Shown here piece by piece: positions 45,328-53,459 of a stretch of DNA of 64,000 nucleotides; the first letter of the stretch is position 1, and each line of letters begins with the position of its first letter. The stretch lies in the NCBI GenBank assembly GCA_963707895.1, contig CAVPRS010000011.1, forward strand, positions 62,001 to 126,000, written 5' to 3'. The position numbers and the translations under genes are program-made. The notes below the pieces were generated by a model that was not told the DNA's origin, did no database searches, and was given only the letters and a program-made list of their open reading frames with translations. The DNA comes from Fodinibacter sp963707895. GTDB lineage: Bacteria; Actinomycetota; Actinomycetes; Actinomycetales; Dermatophilaceae.

Positions 45328-46824
45328 TCACCCAGTCGGATGGTGCTCCAGCCGGATCCCGAGAACGGTCTCCAGGACGCTCCACGCCGTGGCGCTCGCG
45401 TCATCGTCGATGGAGGCGGGGCGCCGAGGTCGAGCACCTGCGTCCTCGGTCCCCGCCGCCTCCACCGGGTCGGACCGCAGCAGCACGGTCTCCAGGGCAT
45501 CCAGTGGTGCGGTCGTGCGATCCCGCCCGCCCGGGTCGGTCCAGGTCGCGGTCCCGTCGGGTGCCAGGCGCACCCACCAGCCCGGTCGTTGCTTGATGCG
45601 GTGGTGCCGTCGGCACAGGGTGAGCAGGTTGCGGGCCGCGGTGGGCCCGGTCGGCCAGGGACGCACGTGGTCGAGGTCGCAGAAGCGCGCTGCCACGCTG
45701 CACCCGGGGAAGCGGCACCGGCCGTCGCGGGCGCGGACCAGCGCCGCGAGCTCGGTGCCCGGTCGGTAGGCGGCGGTCGAGAGGTGGTCGTCGGGGTCGA
45801 GGCGGGCGCCGGTGACGCGGGTCGCACGGCACGAACGATGACCGTGCCGTCTCGCGCCCCTTTCGCGACCGCTTTGCGAGGTGGTCGTGGACCCACTCGC
45901 GACGCACGAGCATCGGCTCGGACGGGCGGCCACCTTGCACCTGCACCAGGTCGTCGCCGTGGACCGGTCGCGCGGGGGGGTGGCTGTGGCAGGACCCGCT
46001 TCGGTGCCTGCCGGGACGGCGAGCACGATCTGGACGTCGATCGTCGCGTTGCTGATGACGAGGTCGGTGAGCGCCTTGCCTCGGGCCTGCTCGATGTTCG
46101 AGCAGGTGCCGGCCGCGACCAGGTCGTGCGCGAGCCGGTCGATCGCCGCCCAGGCTGCCGCGGCATCCTCGGTGGGGAAGGTGCCGAGCCAGGTGTCGAC
46201 GCCCGGCTCCGAGACCCAGCGGCGCAGCCCGGTCGAGGTCCGCGCCCGCTGGGCGCGCTGGCGCAGCAGGTCGGGCGAGATGCGCGCGACCAGCCGTCGG
46301 GTGCGGCGGCGCAGGGTGGGTGCGTCGTCGTGGAGGTGGTCGTCGAGCGCCGACACGATCGCCTCGGCGACCTCGGCCGGGGCGAGCGCCAGCTCGTCGG
46401 CGATGACGCTCGCCCGGTAGCCGTCGATCCGGCCCTCGGCCATGGCGGCGTGCACCCCGCCCAGACCGTTCCGGTCGGCAGTGGCGCGACCGTCGGCCGG
46501 CACGGGTTCGCGGGCGACGGCCAGGCGCACCGCCAGCTCGACCCGACGCTGGGCCTGAGCGTGGGACGCCCCGAGCACCGGCGCGGCGAGGTCGGCGGCG
46601 TCGAGCACGACCCGGCCGGGCGCGTGCACCGTCTCGCCGAGGGTGCCGTCCTCGCACCAGTCGCTCTCGCGCCGGGCGGCCTCGGCGAGCGCGGTGTGCT
46701 GCACGGACGTGAGGGTGTTGATCAGCGACTGGCAGTCGCCGGCCACCGTGATCCAGTCGTCGCGGCTGCCCGGCCCGCCGCCCTGGGTGAGAGCGGCGGC
46801 CACCCGGTGCGCACCCACCAGCAC
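45328..46824 (-). CDS. DUF222/HNH endonuclease-domain protein (two compensating frameshifts)
   Basis: An N-terminal DUF222 region (VHAAMAEGRIDGYRASVIAD and similar) precedes a C-terminal HNH nuclease (CRFPGCSVAARFCDLDHVRP, then NLLTLCRRHHRIKQ). Between about 45975 and 45830 the protein-like sequence lies in another frame (HGDDLVQVQGGRPSEPMLV, FVPCD), so two opposite single-base shifts are present, the first at a run of seven G. The annotated frame itself stays open, so the shift changes only ~50 residues. Such genes are multi-copy in actinobacteria and may be selfish or defence-related. GTG 46824 is the first usable start, though LLVPGSLHDAV upstream looks coding without a start codon. Confidence 0.75.
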   Translation of the reverse strand: MLVGAHRVAAALTQGGGPGSRDDWITVAGDCQSLINTLTSVQHTALAEAARRESDWCEDGTLGETVHAPGRVVLDAADLAAPVLGASHAQAQRRVELAVRLAVAREPVPADGRATADRNGLGGVHAAMAEGRIDGYRASVIADELALAPAEVAEAIVSALDDHLHDDAPTLRRRTRRLVARISPDLLRQRAQRARTSTGLRRWVSEPGVDTWLGTFPTEDAAAAWAAIDRLAHDLVAAGTCSNIEQARGKALTDLVISNATIDVQIVLAVPAGTEAGPATATPPRDRSTATTWCRCKVAARPSRCSCVASGSTTTSQSGRERGARRHGHRSCRATRVTGARLDPDDHLSTAAYRPGTELAALVRARDGRCRFPGCSVAARFCDLDHVRPWPTGPTAARNLLTLCRRHHRIKQRPGWWVRLAPDGTATWTDPGGRDRTTAPLDALETVLLRSDPVEAAGTEDAGARPRRPASIDDDASATAWSVLETVLGIRLEHHPTG

Positions 46825-47077
46825 GGCGTCGTGGAGGCTGCCCGGGACGAGGAGGGTTGGCAGCCGGCGACGACTCGCTGCGCTGCCATGTGCCGCTCAT
46901 GTCTCCCCCTTCCCCGTGGTCCGATTCTACTCCGAACCGACGCATCGCACAAGTGTTCGACAGGCTGAGTTCTGCTGGGACAGAAAGAAATTGGCGGCAA
47001 TTGGATAGCGCGGAAGGTGCCCGAGAAGCCCTCTCGCAACCACCCGCCGAACCGGAGCTGACAGACCCGGCGACCCA

Positions 47078-47150
47078 CGTCATCCAAAGCGCATGAGAAC
47101 GGACCAAGACCGAGGCGACGGCCAACCGTCATCCAAAGCGCATGAGAACG
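47078..47150. repeat. 24-base direct repeat, 49 bases apart, before the ligase gene
   Basis: The sequence CATCCAAAGCGCATGAGAAC with two further matching bases on each side occurs at 47078-47101 and 47127-47150. Flanking bases (ACCGAGGCGAC) are also repeated, so this is an imperfect 49-base tandem duplication. It lies in the comparatively AT-rich gap between the divergent HNH and ligase genes (46825-47197). Otherwise I see no gene in that gap. Confidence 0.8.
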
Positions 47151-47185
47151 CGCGACCCGACCACACCGAGGCGACCCCCGACCGG

Positions 47186-47191
47186 CAGGAT
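47186..47191 (+). promoter_or_regulatory. -10-like box of the ligase-polymerase unit
   Basis: CAGGAT (one base off TANNNT) ends six bases before GTG 47198, supporting a leaderless start there. Confidence 0.35.
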
Positions 47192-47197
47192 GGTCCC

Positions 47198-48151
47198 GTG
47201 GCAGCCCCCTTCCGACCCATGCTGGCGACCGTCGCCGATCGCGTCCCGACCGGTGACGCCTGGGTGCACGAGGTCAAGTGGGACGGGATGCGGGTGCTCG
47301 TCGACGTGCGCGACGGCGTCGTGACCGTGTGGTCGCGCAACGAGCGCGACGTGACGGCCGCCTATCCCGAGCTCGACGAGCTCGGCCGCGACTACGACGA
47401 CATGCTGCTCGACGGTGAGGTCGTCGCCCTCGACGGCGGGCGCCCGAGCTTCCACGCCCTCACCGAGCGGATGCACGTGTCCGACCGCCGTCGCGCCCAG
47501 CGCCTGGCGGCCACCCGCCCGGTGACGCTCATGGTGTTCGACCTGCTGCGGCTCTTCGGCTCCGACCTCACGACCCAGCCGTGGGCCGCGCGCCGCACCC
47601 TGCTCGAGCGGCTCGACCTCACCGGCCGGCACTGGCAGGTGCCCGAGGTCTACGACGACGGCCCCCAGCTGCTCGACGCCACGCGGGAGCAGGGGCTCGA
47701 GGGGATCGTCAGCAAGCGCAGGTCCGCCCCCTACGCCACCGGGCGCCGCTCGGCCGACTGGCGCAAGACGGCCCACCGCAGCAGCCTGTCGGTCGTCGTC
47801 GGCGGCTGGCGACGCGAGGTCGGCTCCGACGGACGGCTCGGCGCGGTGCTCGTCGGTCTCCCCGACGGGGACGGCGGCTGGCGCTACGCCGGCCGGGTGG
47901 GCTCCGGCCTGGCCGGCACCGCCGGCGAGGCGCTCGCGCTGCGCCTGCGCCCCCTGACCCGGCCGACGTCGCCGTTCGCGGACGAGGTGCCGGCGATGGA
48001 CGCCAACGGCACGACGTGGGTCGAGCCACGGCTCGTCATCGACGTGCGCACCCTCGAGCTCACGGGACAGCACCGCCTGCGGCAGCCGGCCTACCTCGGG
48101 GTGCGCTCCGACCTGACCCCGGCCGACCTGGAGGAGGTCGACGATGCCTGA
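47198..48151 (+). CDS. ligD: ATP-dependent DNA ligase (LigD ligase part)
   Basis: The 317-residue protein starts FRPMLATVADRVPTGDAWVH; the adenylated lysine is in EVKWDGMRVLVD. DMLLDGEVVALD, MVFDLLRLFG, GLEGIVSKRRSAPY and WRKTAHR give the remaining nucleotidyl-transferase motifs, followed by an OB domain (GWRYAGRVGSGL). It seals double-strand breaks bridged by Ku. GTG 47198 is chosen over ATG 47093 because the family sequence begins there and a -10-like box ends six bases upstream. It overlaps the polymerase gene by eight bases, so LigD is split into two coupled genes. Confidence 0.92.
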   Translation: MAAPFRPMLATVADRVPTGDAWVHEVKWDGMRVLVDVRDGVVTVWSRNERDVTAAYPELDELGRDYDDMLLDGEVVALDGGRPSFHALTERMHVSDRRRAQRLAATRPVTLMVFDLLRLFGSDLTTQPWAARRTLLERLDLTGRHWQVPEVYDDGPQLLDATREQGLEGIVSKRRSAPYATGRRSADWRKTAHRSSLSVVVGGWRREVGSDGRLGAVLVGLPDGDGGWRYAGRVGSGLAGTAGEALALRLRPLTRPTSPFADEVPAMDANGTTWVEPRLVIDVRTLELTGQHRLRQPAYLGVRSDLTPADLEEVDDA

Positions 48152-49025
48152 GTACGTGCCCGAGGTGACCCGGGTCGAGGTGGCCGGGCGCAAGCTCCGA
48201 CTCACCAGCCTCGACAAGGTCATGTACCCCGCGACCGAGACGACCAAGGGCGAGATCCTCGCCTACTACGCCCAGGTCGCCCCGCTCCTGCTGCCGCACA
48301 TCGCCCACCGCCCGGTGACCCGGGTGCGCTGGCCGCACGGCGTCGAGGACCAGATGTTCTTCGAGAAGAACCTGCCCTCGGGTGCCCCCAGCTGGCTGCC
48401 GCGCGTGCCGGTCGACGACGTCACCTACCCGCTCGTCACGGACCTCGCCGACCTCACCTACCTGGTCAACCTCAACAGCCTCGAGGTGCACGTGCCCCAG
48501 TGGACCGTCGACGACGACGGCGAGCGGCGCAACCCCGACCGCCTGGTCATCGACCTCGACCCCGGCAAGCCGGCCGGGCTGCACGAGTGCGCCAAGGTCG
48601 CCCTGCTCGTGCGCGACCGCCTCGCCACCCTCGGGCTCGACATGTACCCGGTCACCTCGGGCAGCAAGGGCATGCAGCTGTACGCCTCGCTCGGTGGCGA
48701 CCTCACCAGCGACCAGGTGCGCGACCTCGCCATGCAGCTCGCGCAGGAGATGACCAAGAAGTACCCGGGCCTGGTGCTGTGGAAGATGACCAAGTCGCTG
48801 CGGCCCGGCAAGATCTTCCTCGACTGGAGCCAGAACGTCGCGGCCAAGACCACGATCAGCCCCTACTCGATGCGCGGCCGCGAGCTGCCGTGCGTCGCCG
48901 CCCCCCGCACCTGGGACGAGGTCGAGGAGGGCGCGGAGGACCCCGACGCCCTGCGCCAGCTGATGTACGACGAGGTGCTCGATCGCATCGAGCGCGACGG
49001 CGACCTGATCGCCGACCTACCCTGA
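48144..49025 (+). CDS. LigD polymerase/primase part (PolDom)
   Basis: A 293-residue archaeo-eukaryotic-primase-type enzyme with LTSLDKVMYPATETTKGEIL, the metal-binding LVIDLDPG, TSGSKGMQLYASLGGDL, MTKSLRPGKIFLDWSQN and SPYSMRGRELPCVAAPRTWD. It fills gaps with NTPs or dNTPs at broken ends. The usual SGSKG-x-H has Gln in the His place. No nuclease (phosphoesterase) domain is fused or encoded nearby. It is translated together with the ligase part through an 8-base overlap. Confidence 0.92.
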   Translation: MPEYVPEVTRVEVAGRKLRLTSLDKVMYPATETTKGEILAYYAQVAPLLLPHIAHRPVTRVRWPHGVEDQMFFEKNLPSGAPSWLPRVPVDDVTYPLVTDLADLTYLVNLNSLEVHVPQWTVDDDGERRNPDRLVIDLDPGKPAGLHECAKVALLVRDRLATLGLDMYPVTSGSKGMQLYASLGGDLTSDQVRDLAMQLAQEMTKKYPGLVLWKMTKSLRPGKIFLDWSQNVAAKTTISPYSMRGRELPCVAAPRTWDEVEEGAEDPDALRQLMYDEVLDRIERDGDLIADLP

Positions 49026-49129
49026 GCCGCACCGGAACTCAACGAGCCGGCACCTGCGCGTCACCCACAACCTCTCCCGCCGCGGGAGTCACCTCCGGCC
49101 ACCGGTACGCCGACCCGTTCGCCGACCGG

Positions 49130-49723
49130 TCAGCCGAGCTGTCGCAGCCGGGGGCACCCGGCGCACTCGACGCAGCCCGGCAGCGCGTAGATCAGGCAGC
49201 AGGACTCCCTCGGTGGCACTCCGGGCCGCAGCAGCCCGGCCGCCGCCTCGGCCTCCCGGCGGGCGGCCACCCACATGTCGTCGACGAGGGCGGCGCGGGT
49301 GTGCGGTCCGAGCCGCACGACCGAGGGGTACGCCGTCGCCAGGGGCTCGGCGACCGCGCGGTAGTCACGCTCGGCGCGGTCGAGCCGCTCGCCCAGAGCA
49401 CCGTCATCCGGCCGCAACCCGGTGAGCCGCACGACGGACGGCACCAGGGCGGGACCGAGGTCGAAGGTGAGTCCGGGCAGGTCGACGCGCCAGGGTCCGG
49501 CAGCAGCGCCGTGCGCGGCCGCGTGCGCCGGCACCTGCAGCAGCCACTGCAGCACGAACACCGCGGCCACCTGCGGGGGCGCCTCGACGTCGTACCAGCG
49601 GCCCTGGAGGGTGGTGAGCCCCTGCTGCCACTGGCGCGCCTCGCCGTCGGTGAAGCGCGCGAGCGCGTGGCTCAGCGGGGGCGCGTCGGTGGTGAACCGC
49701 AGCCAGGCGTGCCGCCGGGACAT
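49130..49723 (-). CDS. FhuF-like ferric-siderophore reductase, C-terminal [2Fe-2S] cysteines
   Basis: The 197-residue protein ends with CC-x10-C-x2-C in ESCCLIYALPGCVECAGC, the iron-sulphur ligand pattern of FhuF-type reductases. The middle, GPWRVDLPGLTFDLGPALVP, and a following helical region fit the family loosely. It would release iron from siderophores in the cytoplasm. No transporter gene is adjacent. It lies downstream of lsr2 in the same direction, 56 bases past its stop. Confidence 0.75.
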   Translation of the reverse strand: MSRRHAWLRFTTDAPPLSHALARFTDGEARQWQQGLTTLQGRWYDVEAPPQVAAVFVLQWLLQVPAHAAAHGAAAGPWRVDLPGLTFDLGPALVPSVVRLTGLRPDDGALGERLDRAERDYRAVAEPLATAYPSVVRLGPHTRAALVDDMWVAARREAEAAAGLLRPGVPPRESCCLIYALPGCVECAGCPRLRQLG

Positions 49724-49779
49724 CAGCGATGCGGCGCCCGCCGGGTCGGGGGGCGCCGCATCGGTGTGGTGCTCGGGGC

Positions 49780-50115
49780 TCAGCCGTGGGCCTTGTCGTA
49801 GGCGGCCTGGACCTGCGCCGAGATGCGGCCGCGGTCGCTGACCTGGTGGCCGTTGTCGCGCGCCCAGGCACGGACCGCACCCAGGTCGGCCTTGCGGCCC
49901 GAGCCCTTGGGTGCCGTGCGGCCGGCCGAACGGCGGCCACCGGTGCGCTCGGCGTGGCCGATCCAGACGGCGAGGTCGTCGCGCAGCTTGGCGGCGTTGC
50001 CCGAGGTCAGGTCGATCTCGTAGCTGACGCCGTCGAGCGAGAACGAGACCGTCTCGTCGGCGGGGGAGCTCTTGTCGAGGTCGTCGACGAGCAGCACCTG
50101 GACCTTCTTTGCCAT
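49780..50115 (-). CDS. lsr2: Lsr2 nucleoid-associated xenogeneic silencer
   Basis: The 111-residue protein has the N-terminal oligomerisation domain (MAKKVQVLLVDDLDKSS, VSFSLDGVSYEIDLTS, AAKLRDDLAVWIGHAERTGG). A basic linker follows, then the C-terminal DNA-binding domain (VRAWARDNGHQVSDRGRISA) with the RGR minor-groove hook. It is the actinobacterial counterpart of H-NS and silences AT-rich DNA. Its own upstream gap (50116-50211) is strikingly AT-rich for this genome, with GGTTTTCCC and AAGGTTTTTCG, so self-control is likely. Confidence 0.96.
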   Translation of the reverse strand: MAKKVQVLLVDDLDKSSPADETVSFSLDGVSYEIDLTSGNAAKLRDDLAVWIGHAERTGGRRSAGRTAPKGSGRKADLGAVRAWARDNGHQVSDRGRISAQVQAAYDKAHG

Positions 50116-50211
50116 GGTTTTCCCTTCAAGGTTTTTCGACCGGTTTTGCTGCGGCAGCATTCGATGCCGGTGAAGACGTTATCAGCGCATTCCCTGAAAG
50201 GTAAAGTGATG

Positions 50212-50475
50212 TTAAAGGACGGGTTCTCCGCCGTGATTCCGGCTGTTTTCCGGCGCAGCCGTCCGTTCCGGCACCGAGCCCTGTGCCCCTGCGGAATCCG
50301 CAGCGGCGCGAGCCGAACGCAATTGTTCGGCCCGATCCTGCTCGGCCTCCCAACGGCGTTGTGCCAGGCGTTCGCGGCGGTCGCCCTCGAGCATGCTCTT
50401 GACGAGGAAGTAGAAAAGGATCGCGACCAAAATGGTCGGGAGAATGGCAGCGAGGTAGGGCCATACGTCAGCCAT
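50212..50475 (-). CDS. Small single-pass membrane protein
   Basis: The 87-residue product has one N-terminal helix (YLAAILPTILVAILFYFLV, ~7-25). A charged helical stretch with many Arg/Glu (GDRRERLAQRRWEAEQDRAE) follows, and then a disordered tail. It starts two bases after lysS ends and lies between lysS and lsr2, so it belongs to the lysS unit. Function is unknown; similar short membrane proteins sit beside lysS in other actinobacteria. The 3' part is richer in A/T than most genes here. Confidence 0.8.
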   Translation of the reverse strand: MADVWPYLAAILPTILVAILFYFLVKSMLEGDRRERLAQRRWEAEQDRAEQLRSARAAADSAGAQGSVPERTAAPENSRNHGGEPVL

Positions 50476-50477
50476 GC

Positions 50478-51980
50478 TCAGGCCTCCGGCTTCAGGTGCG
50501 GAAAGAGGATCGTCTCTCGGATGTTGGCGCCGGTGAAGAGCATGACCAGCCGGTCGATGCCCAGGCCCAGCCCACCCATCGGCGGGGCGCCGTACTCCAG
50601 CGCCCGCAGGAAGTCCTCGTCGAGCTGCATCGCCTCGGGGTCGCCACCCGCGGCCCGCAGCGACTGCGCCGTGAGCACCTCGCGCTGCACCACCGGGTCG
50701 ACGAGCTCGGAGAAGCCGGTGCCGCGCTCCACCCCGGCGATGATCAGGTCCCAGGCCTCGATCAGGCCCTCCTTCGCGCGGTGCGGGCGGGCCAACGGCT
50801 GGGCGATGGCGGGGTAGTCGCACAGGAAGGTCGGCTGGAGCAGCCCCGGCTCGACGAGCTCGCCGAGCAGCTCGAGGAAGACCTTGTCCTTCTCCCAGGC
50901 CGGGTCGACCTCGACACCGTGCGTCGCCGCGTGCGCGAGGAGGGTCTCCTTCGACGTCTCGAGGGTCACCGTCTCGCCGACGGCCTCGCTGACCGCGTCG
51001 TACACGGGCAGCCAGCGCCACTCGCCGCCGAGGTCGACGGTGCCGGCCGGGGTCTCGACGAGCCGCGAGCCGAGGGCGTCGGCCACGCCCAGGTACAGGT
51101 CGCGGATCAGGGCACCGATCGAGGTCTGGTCACCCCACGCCTGGTAGGCCTCGAGCATCGTGAACTCGGGGGAGTGGGTGGCGTCGACACCCTCGTTGCG
51201 GAAGATCCGGCCCATCTCGTAGACCCGGTCGACGCCGCCGACGACGGCCTTCTTCAGGTTGAGCTCGAGCGCGATGCGCAGCACCATCTCGTGGTCGAAC
51301 GCGTTCATGTGGGTGCGGAACGGCCGAGCGGCGGCACCGCCGTGGACGAGCTGGATGACGGGTGTCTCGACCTCGACGTAGCCCTGGTCGTCGAGGGTCT
51401 GCCGGATGGCGCGCAGCGCGGTGGCCTTGGTGCGCACCATGTCGCGCGCCTCCTGGCGCACGACGAGGTCGGCGTAGCGCTGCCGCACCCGGCTCTCCTC
51501 CGACAGCTCCCGGTGCAGGACCGGCAGCGGTCGGAGCGCCTTGGACGCCATCCCCCAGCGGCTCGCCATCACCGACAGCTCGCCGCGGCGCGAGGAGATG
51601 ACCCGGCCCTCGACGAAGACGTGGTCGCCGAGGTCGACGTCGGCCTTCCACGCGGCGAGCGCGTCCTCGCCCACCTCGGCGAGGCTGAGCATCACCTGCA
51701 GGCGGGTCCCGACGCCCTCCTGGAGCGTGGCGAACGCGAGCTTGCCGGTGTTGCGGATGAAGACCACGCGCCCGGCGACCCCGACGAGGTCCTGGGTCTC
51801 CTCGCCCTGCTCGAGGTGTCCCCACTGCTCGCGCACCTGCGCGAGGGAGTGGGTGCGCGGCACCGAGACGGGGTAGGCCGGGGTGCCGGCGGCGAGCAGG
51901 CGGTCGCGCTTGTCGCGGCGGATCCGCAGCTGCTCGGGCAGGTCGGCCTCGGGGAGCGTGTCGGGGGGCGTCTCGGTCAC
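50478..51980 (-). CDS. lysS: Lysyl-tRNA synthetase, class II
   Basis: A 500-residue enzyme that charges tRNA-Lys. It has an N-terminal OB anticodon-binding domain (~55-150) and class II motifs 1 (GYVEVETPVI), 2 (FRNEGVDATHSPEFTMLEAY) and 3 (PPMGGLGLGIDRLVMLFTG). GTG 51980 is chosen because TAGGCT (51989-51994, minus strand) ends eight bases before it, another leaderless start. The order lysS, small membrane protein, lsr2 matches mycobacterial Rv3598c-Rv3597c with one added gene. Confidence 0.97.
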   Translation of the reverse strand: MTETPPDTLPEADLPEQLRIRRDKRDRLLAAGTPAYPVSVPRTHSLAQVREQWGHLEQGEETQDLVGVAGRVVFIRNTGKLAFATLQEGVGTRLQVMLSLAEVGEDALAAWKADVDLGDHVFVEGRVISSRRGELSVMASRWGMASKALRPLPVLHRELSEESRVRQRYADLVVRQEARDMVRTKATALRAIRQTLDDQGYVEVETPVIQLVHGGAAARPFRTHMNAFDHEMVLRIALELNLKKAVVGGVDRVYEMGRIFRNEGVDATHSPEFTMLEAYQAWGDQTSIGALIRDLYLGVADALGSRLVETPAGTVDLGGEWRWLPVYDAVSEAVGETVTLETSKETLLAHAATHGVEVDPAWEKDKVFLELLGELVEPGLLQPTFLCDYPAIAQPLARPHRAKEGLIEAWDLIIAGVERGTGFSELVDPVVQREVLTAQSLRAAGGDPEAMQLDEDFLRALEYGAPPMGGLGLGIDRLVMLFTGANIRETILFPHLKPEA

Positions 51981-51997
51981 GAGGACCAAGCCTACGG

Positions 51998-52408
51998 TCA
52001 CCCGTGCGAGCTGCTGATCCCCCACCGGTGGCCGAACGGGTCGACGAACCACGCGTTGCGGCTGCCGTAGGCCTCGTAGACCCCGCGGTGGTCGGGCAGG
52101 GCCCCCTCGCGAACCGCCTCGGCGAGGGTGGTGTCGACGTCGGGCACCGCCAGCATCAGGCTCACCGCGGCGCCCGGTCCGGTGGGTGCGACGGCGCCGT
52201 GGTCGGGCGCCTCGTCGGCGAGGTAGATGACGCCGTCGGCGATCCGGAGCGCCACGTGCCCGATCGTCCCGTCGTCGTTCTCGTAGGGCTCGCCCTCGAC
52301 GACGGCACCGAACACGGTTCCGTACCAGTCGATCGCCTCGCGCGCGCCCCGCACGGCCAGGTAGGGGACCGCGGCGGGCCTGGGCTGATCGGTGTGCGCG
52401 GGTGCCAT
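51998..52408 (-). CDS. VOC (glyoxalase/bleomycin-resistance) family protein
   Basis: A 136-residue protein with the paired beta-alpha-beta-beta-beta units of the VOC superfamily: VPYLAVRGAREAIDWYGTVF, GHVALRIADGVIYLAD, VSLMLAVPDVDTTLAEAV and RNAWFVDPFGHRWGI. It resembles the PhnB-like/YdeN subgroup without clear metal-binding sets. Its substrate cannot be told. ATG 52408 follows GGAGGACGTGG. It ends 17 bases before the lysS start, and lysS has its own -10 box in that gap. Confidence 0.85.
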   Translation of the reverse strand: MAPAHTDQPRPAAVPYLAVRGAREAIDWYGTVFGAVVEGEPYENDDGTIGHVALRIADGVIYLADEAPDHGAVAPTGPGAAVSLMLAVPDVDTTLAEAVREGALPDHRGVYEAYGSRNAWFVDPFGHRWGISSSHG

Positions 52409-52521
52409 GACCACGTCCTCCGGCGGATGCCGTCGCGCCGGCTCCGCTGCCGGCGTCCCCACACGGCATCCCACATGCCTGTCCCCCGAGGGTAGGCGCC
52501 GCCAGTGTCGGCCCGGGCGGT

Positions 52522-52527
52522 TAGCGT
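52522..52527 (+). promoter_or_regulatory. -10 box of the leaderless AAA gene
   Basis: TAGCGT ends seven bases before ATG 52535; no ribosome site is present. Confidence 0.5.
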
Positions 52528-52534
52528 CGCCCGC

Positions 52535-53293
52535 ATGGCGAGCCGAGGGCAGGCATGGACCGAGGGGCTCCCGGCCCGCCGGCTGGAGCGGTCCCGCCAT
52601 GCCGAGCTGCCGGCATCCGACGTGTGGCCGCTCACCATCCCGGCCGTGGCGCAGGTGCTCGACCACGGCCTCGACCTGGCGCGCTGCACCGTGCTCGTCG
52701 GCGAGAACGGGTCGGGCAAGTCCACTCTGGTCGAGGCGCTGGCGATGGCCGCCGGCATGAACGCCGAGGGCGGGTCGACCGGCGCCACCCACAGCACCCA
52801 CCCGAGCGAGTCGCCGCTGCACGAGTGGCTCACCGTCGTGCGCGACCCCGGAGCGTCGCGGTGGGGCTACTTCGTGCGCGCGGAGACGATGCACGGTCTG
52901 TTCACCTGGCTCGACACCAACCCGGGACCGACCGACCCGACCTTCCACACGATGTCGCACGGGGAGTCGTTCGTGTCGCTGCTCGGCACCCGACGGTTCA
53001 GGGGCGAGGGGCTGTTCGTCATGGACGAGCCCGAGGCAGGGCTCTCCTTCGGCGCGCAGCTGCACCTCGTCGCCGAGCTCACCGAGATGTCCCGCCGCGA
53101 CCGCACCCAGGTCGTGCTGGCCACCCACTCACCGGTGCTGGCCGCCATCCCCGGGGCGGCCGTGCTCGAGCTGGGCGACCACGGCATCCGGTCGACGACG
53201 TGGGACGAGCTCGAGGTCGTGAGCCACCACCGCAGCTTCCTCGCCGAGCCCCGGCGCTACCTGCGGCACGTCATCGACGACCTCGACGGATGA
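52535..53293 (+). CDS. AAA family ATPase, ABC/SMC-like
   Basis: The 252-residue ATP-binding protein has Walker A LVGENGSGKSTLVEALAMA, a signature-like TMSHGESFVSLL, Walker B LFVMDEPEAGLSF and a switch region VVLATHSPVLAAIPGA. There is no nuclease, permease or coiled-coil partner in the chain or next to it. These stand-alone proteins resemble the ATPase half of OLD/RecF-type systems, yet here the partner is absent. It has a leaderless start (TAGCGT box). Function unknown. Confidence 0.85.
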   Translation: MASRGQAWTEGLPARRLERSRHAELPASDVWPLTIPAVAQVLDHGLDLARCTVLVGENGSGKSTLVEALAMAAGMNAEGGSTGATHSTHPSESPLHEWLTVVRDPGASRWGYFVRAETMHGLFTWLDTNPGPTDPTFHTMSHGESFVSLLGTRRFRGEGLFVMDEPEAGLSFGAQLHLVAELTEMSRRDRTQVVLATHSPVLAAIPGAAVLELGDHGIRSTTWDELEVVSHHRSFLAEPRRYLRHVIDDLDG

Positions 53294-53395
53294 CGGGTCG
53301 GGGGCGCACCGAGCGTCCCTCCGTGCGCCGGGCGACCGGGTCTGCGGAACCCGTCGCACGCATCCGCCGAGGGGCGGTATGGTTCTCATGATCTA

Positions 53396-53424
53396 TTGAC
53401 AGAACAAAGTGCCCTGCGTAGGTT
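53396..53424 (+). promoter_or_regulatory. Consensus promoter of iolE with overlapping operator
   Basis: TTGACA (53396-53401), 17 bases, then TAGGTT (53419-53424) is the best -35/-10 pair in the window. TGACAGAACA (53397-53406) overlaps the -35 and is the reverse of the TGTTCTGACA-like site found at 59403 and 63417. A repressor bound here would block RNA polymerase. Confidence 0.7.
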
Positions 53425-53459
53425 CGTGAGGCACCCATCGACCTCGGAAGGAACCTCCA

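Noticed and set aside
45328..46824. HNH gene as a homing endonuclease or restriction enzyme
   Set aside because: The DUF222-HNH layout is a common multi-copy actinobacterial family. There is no methylase, intron or intein around it to support either role.
48650..48690. Gln in place of His in the SGSKG-x-H motif of the LigD polymerase part
   Set aside because: I believe Gln is seen in other actinobacterial versions, so I did not rate it as a finding.
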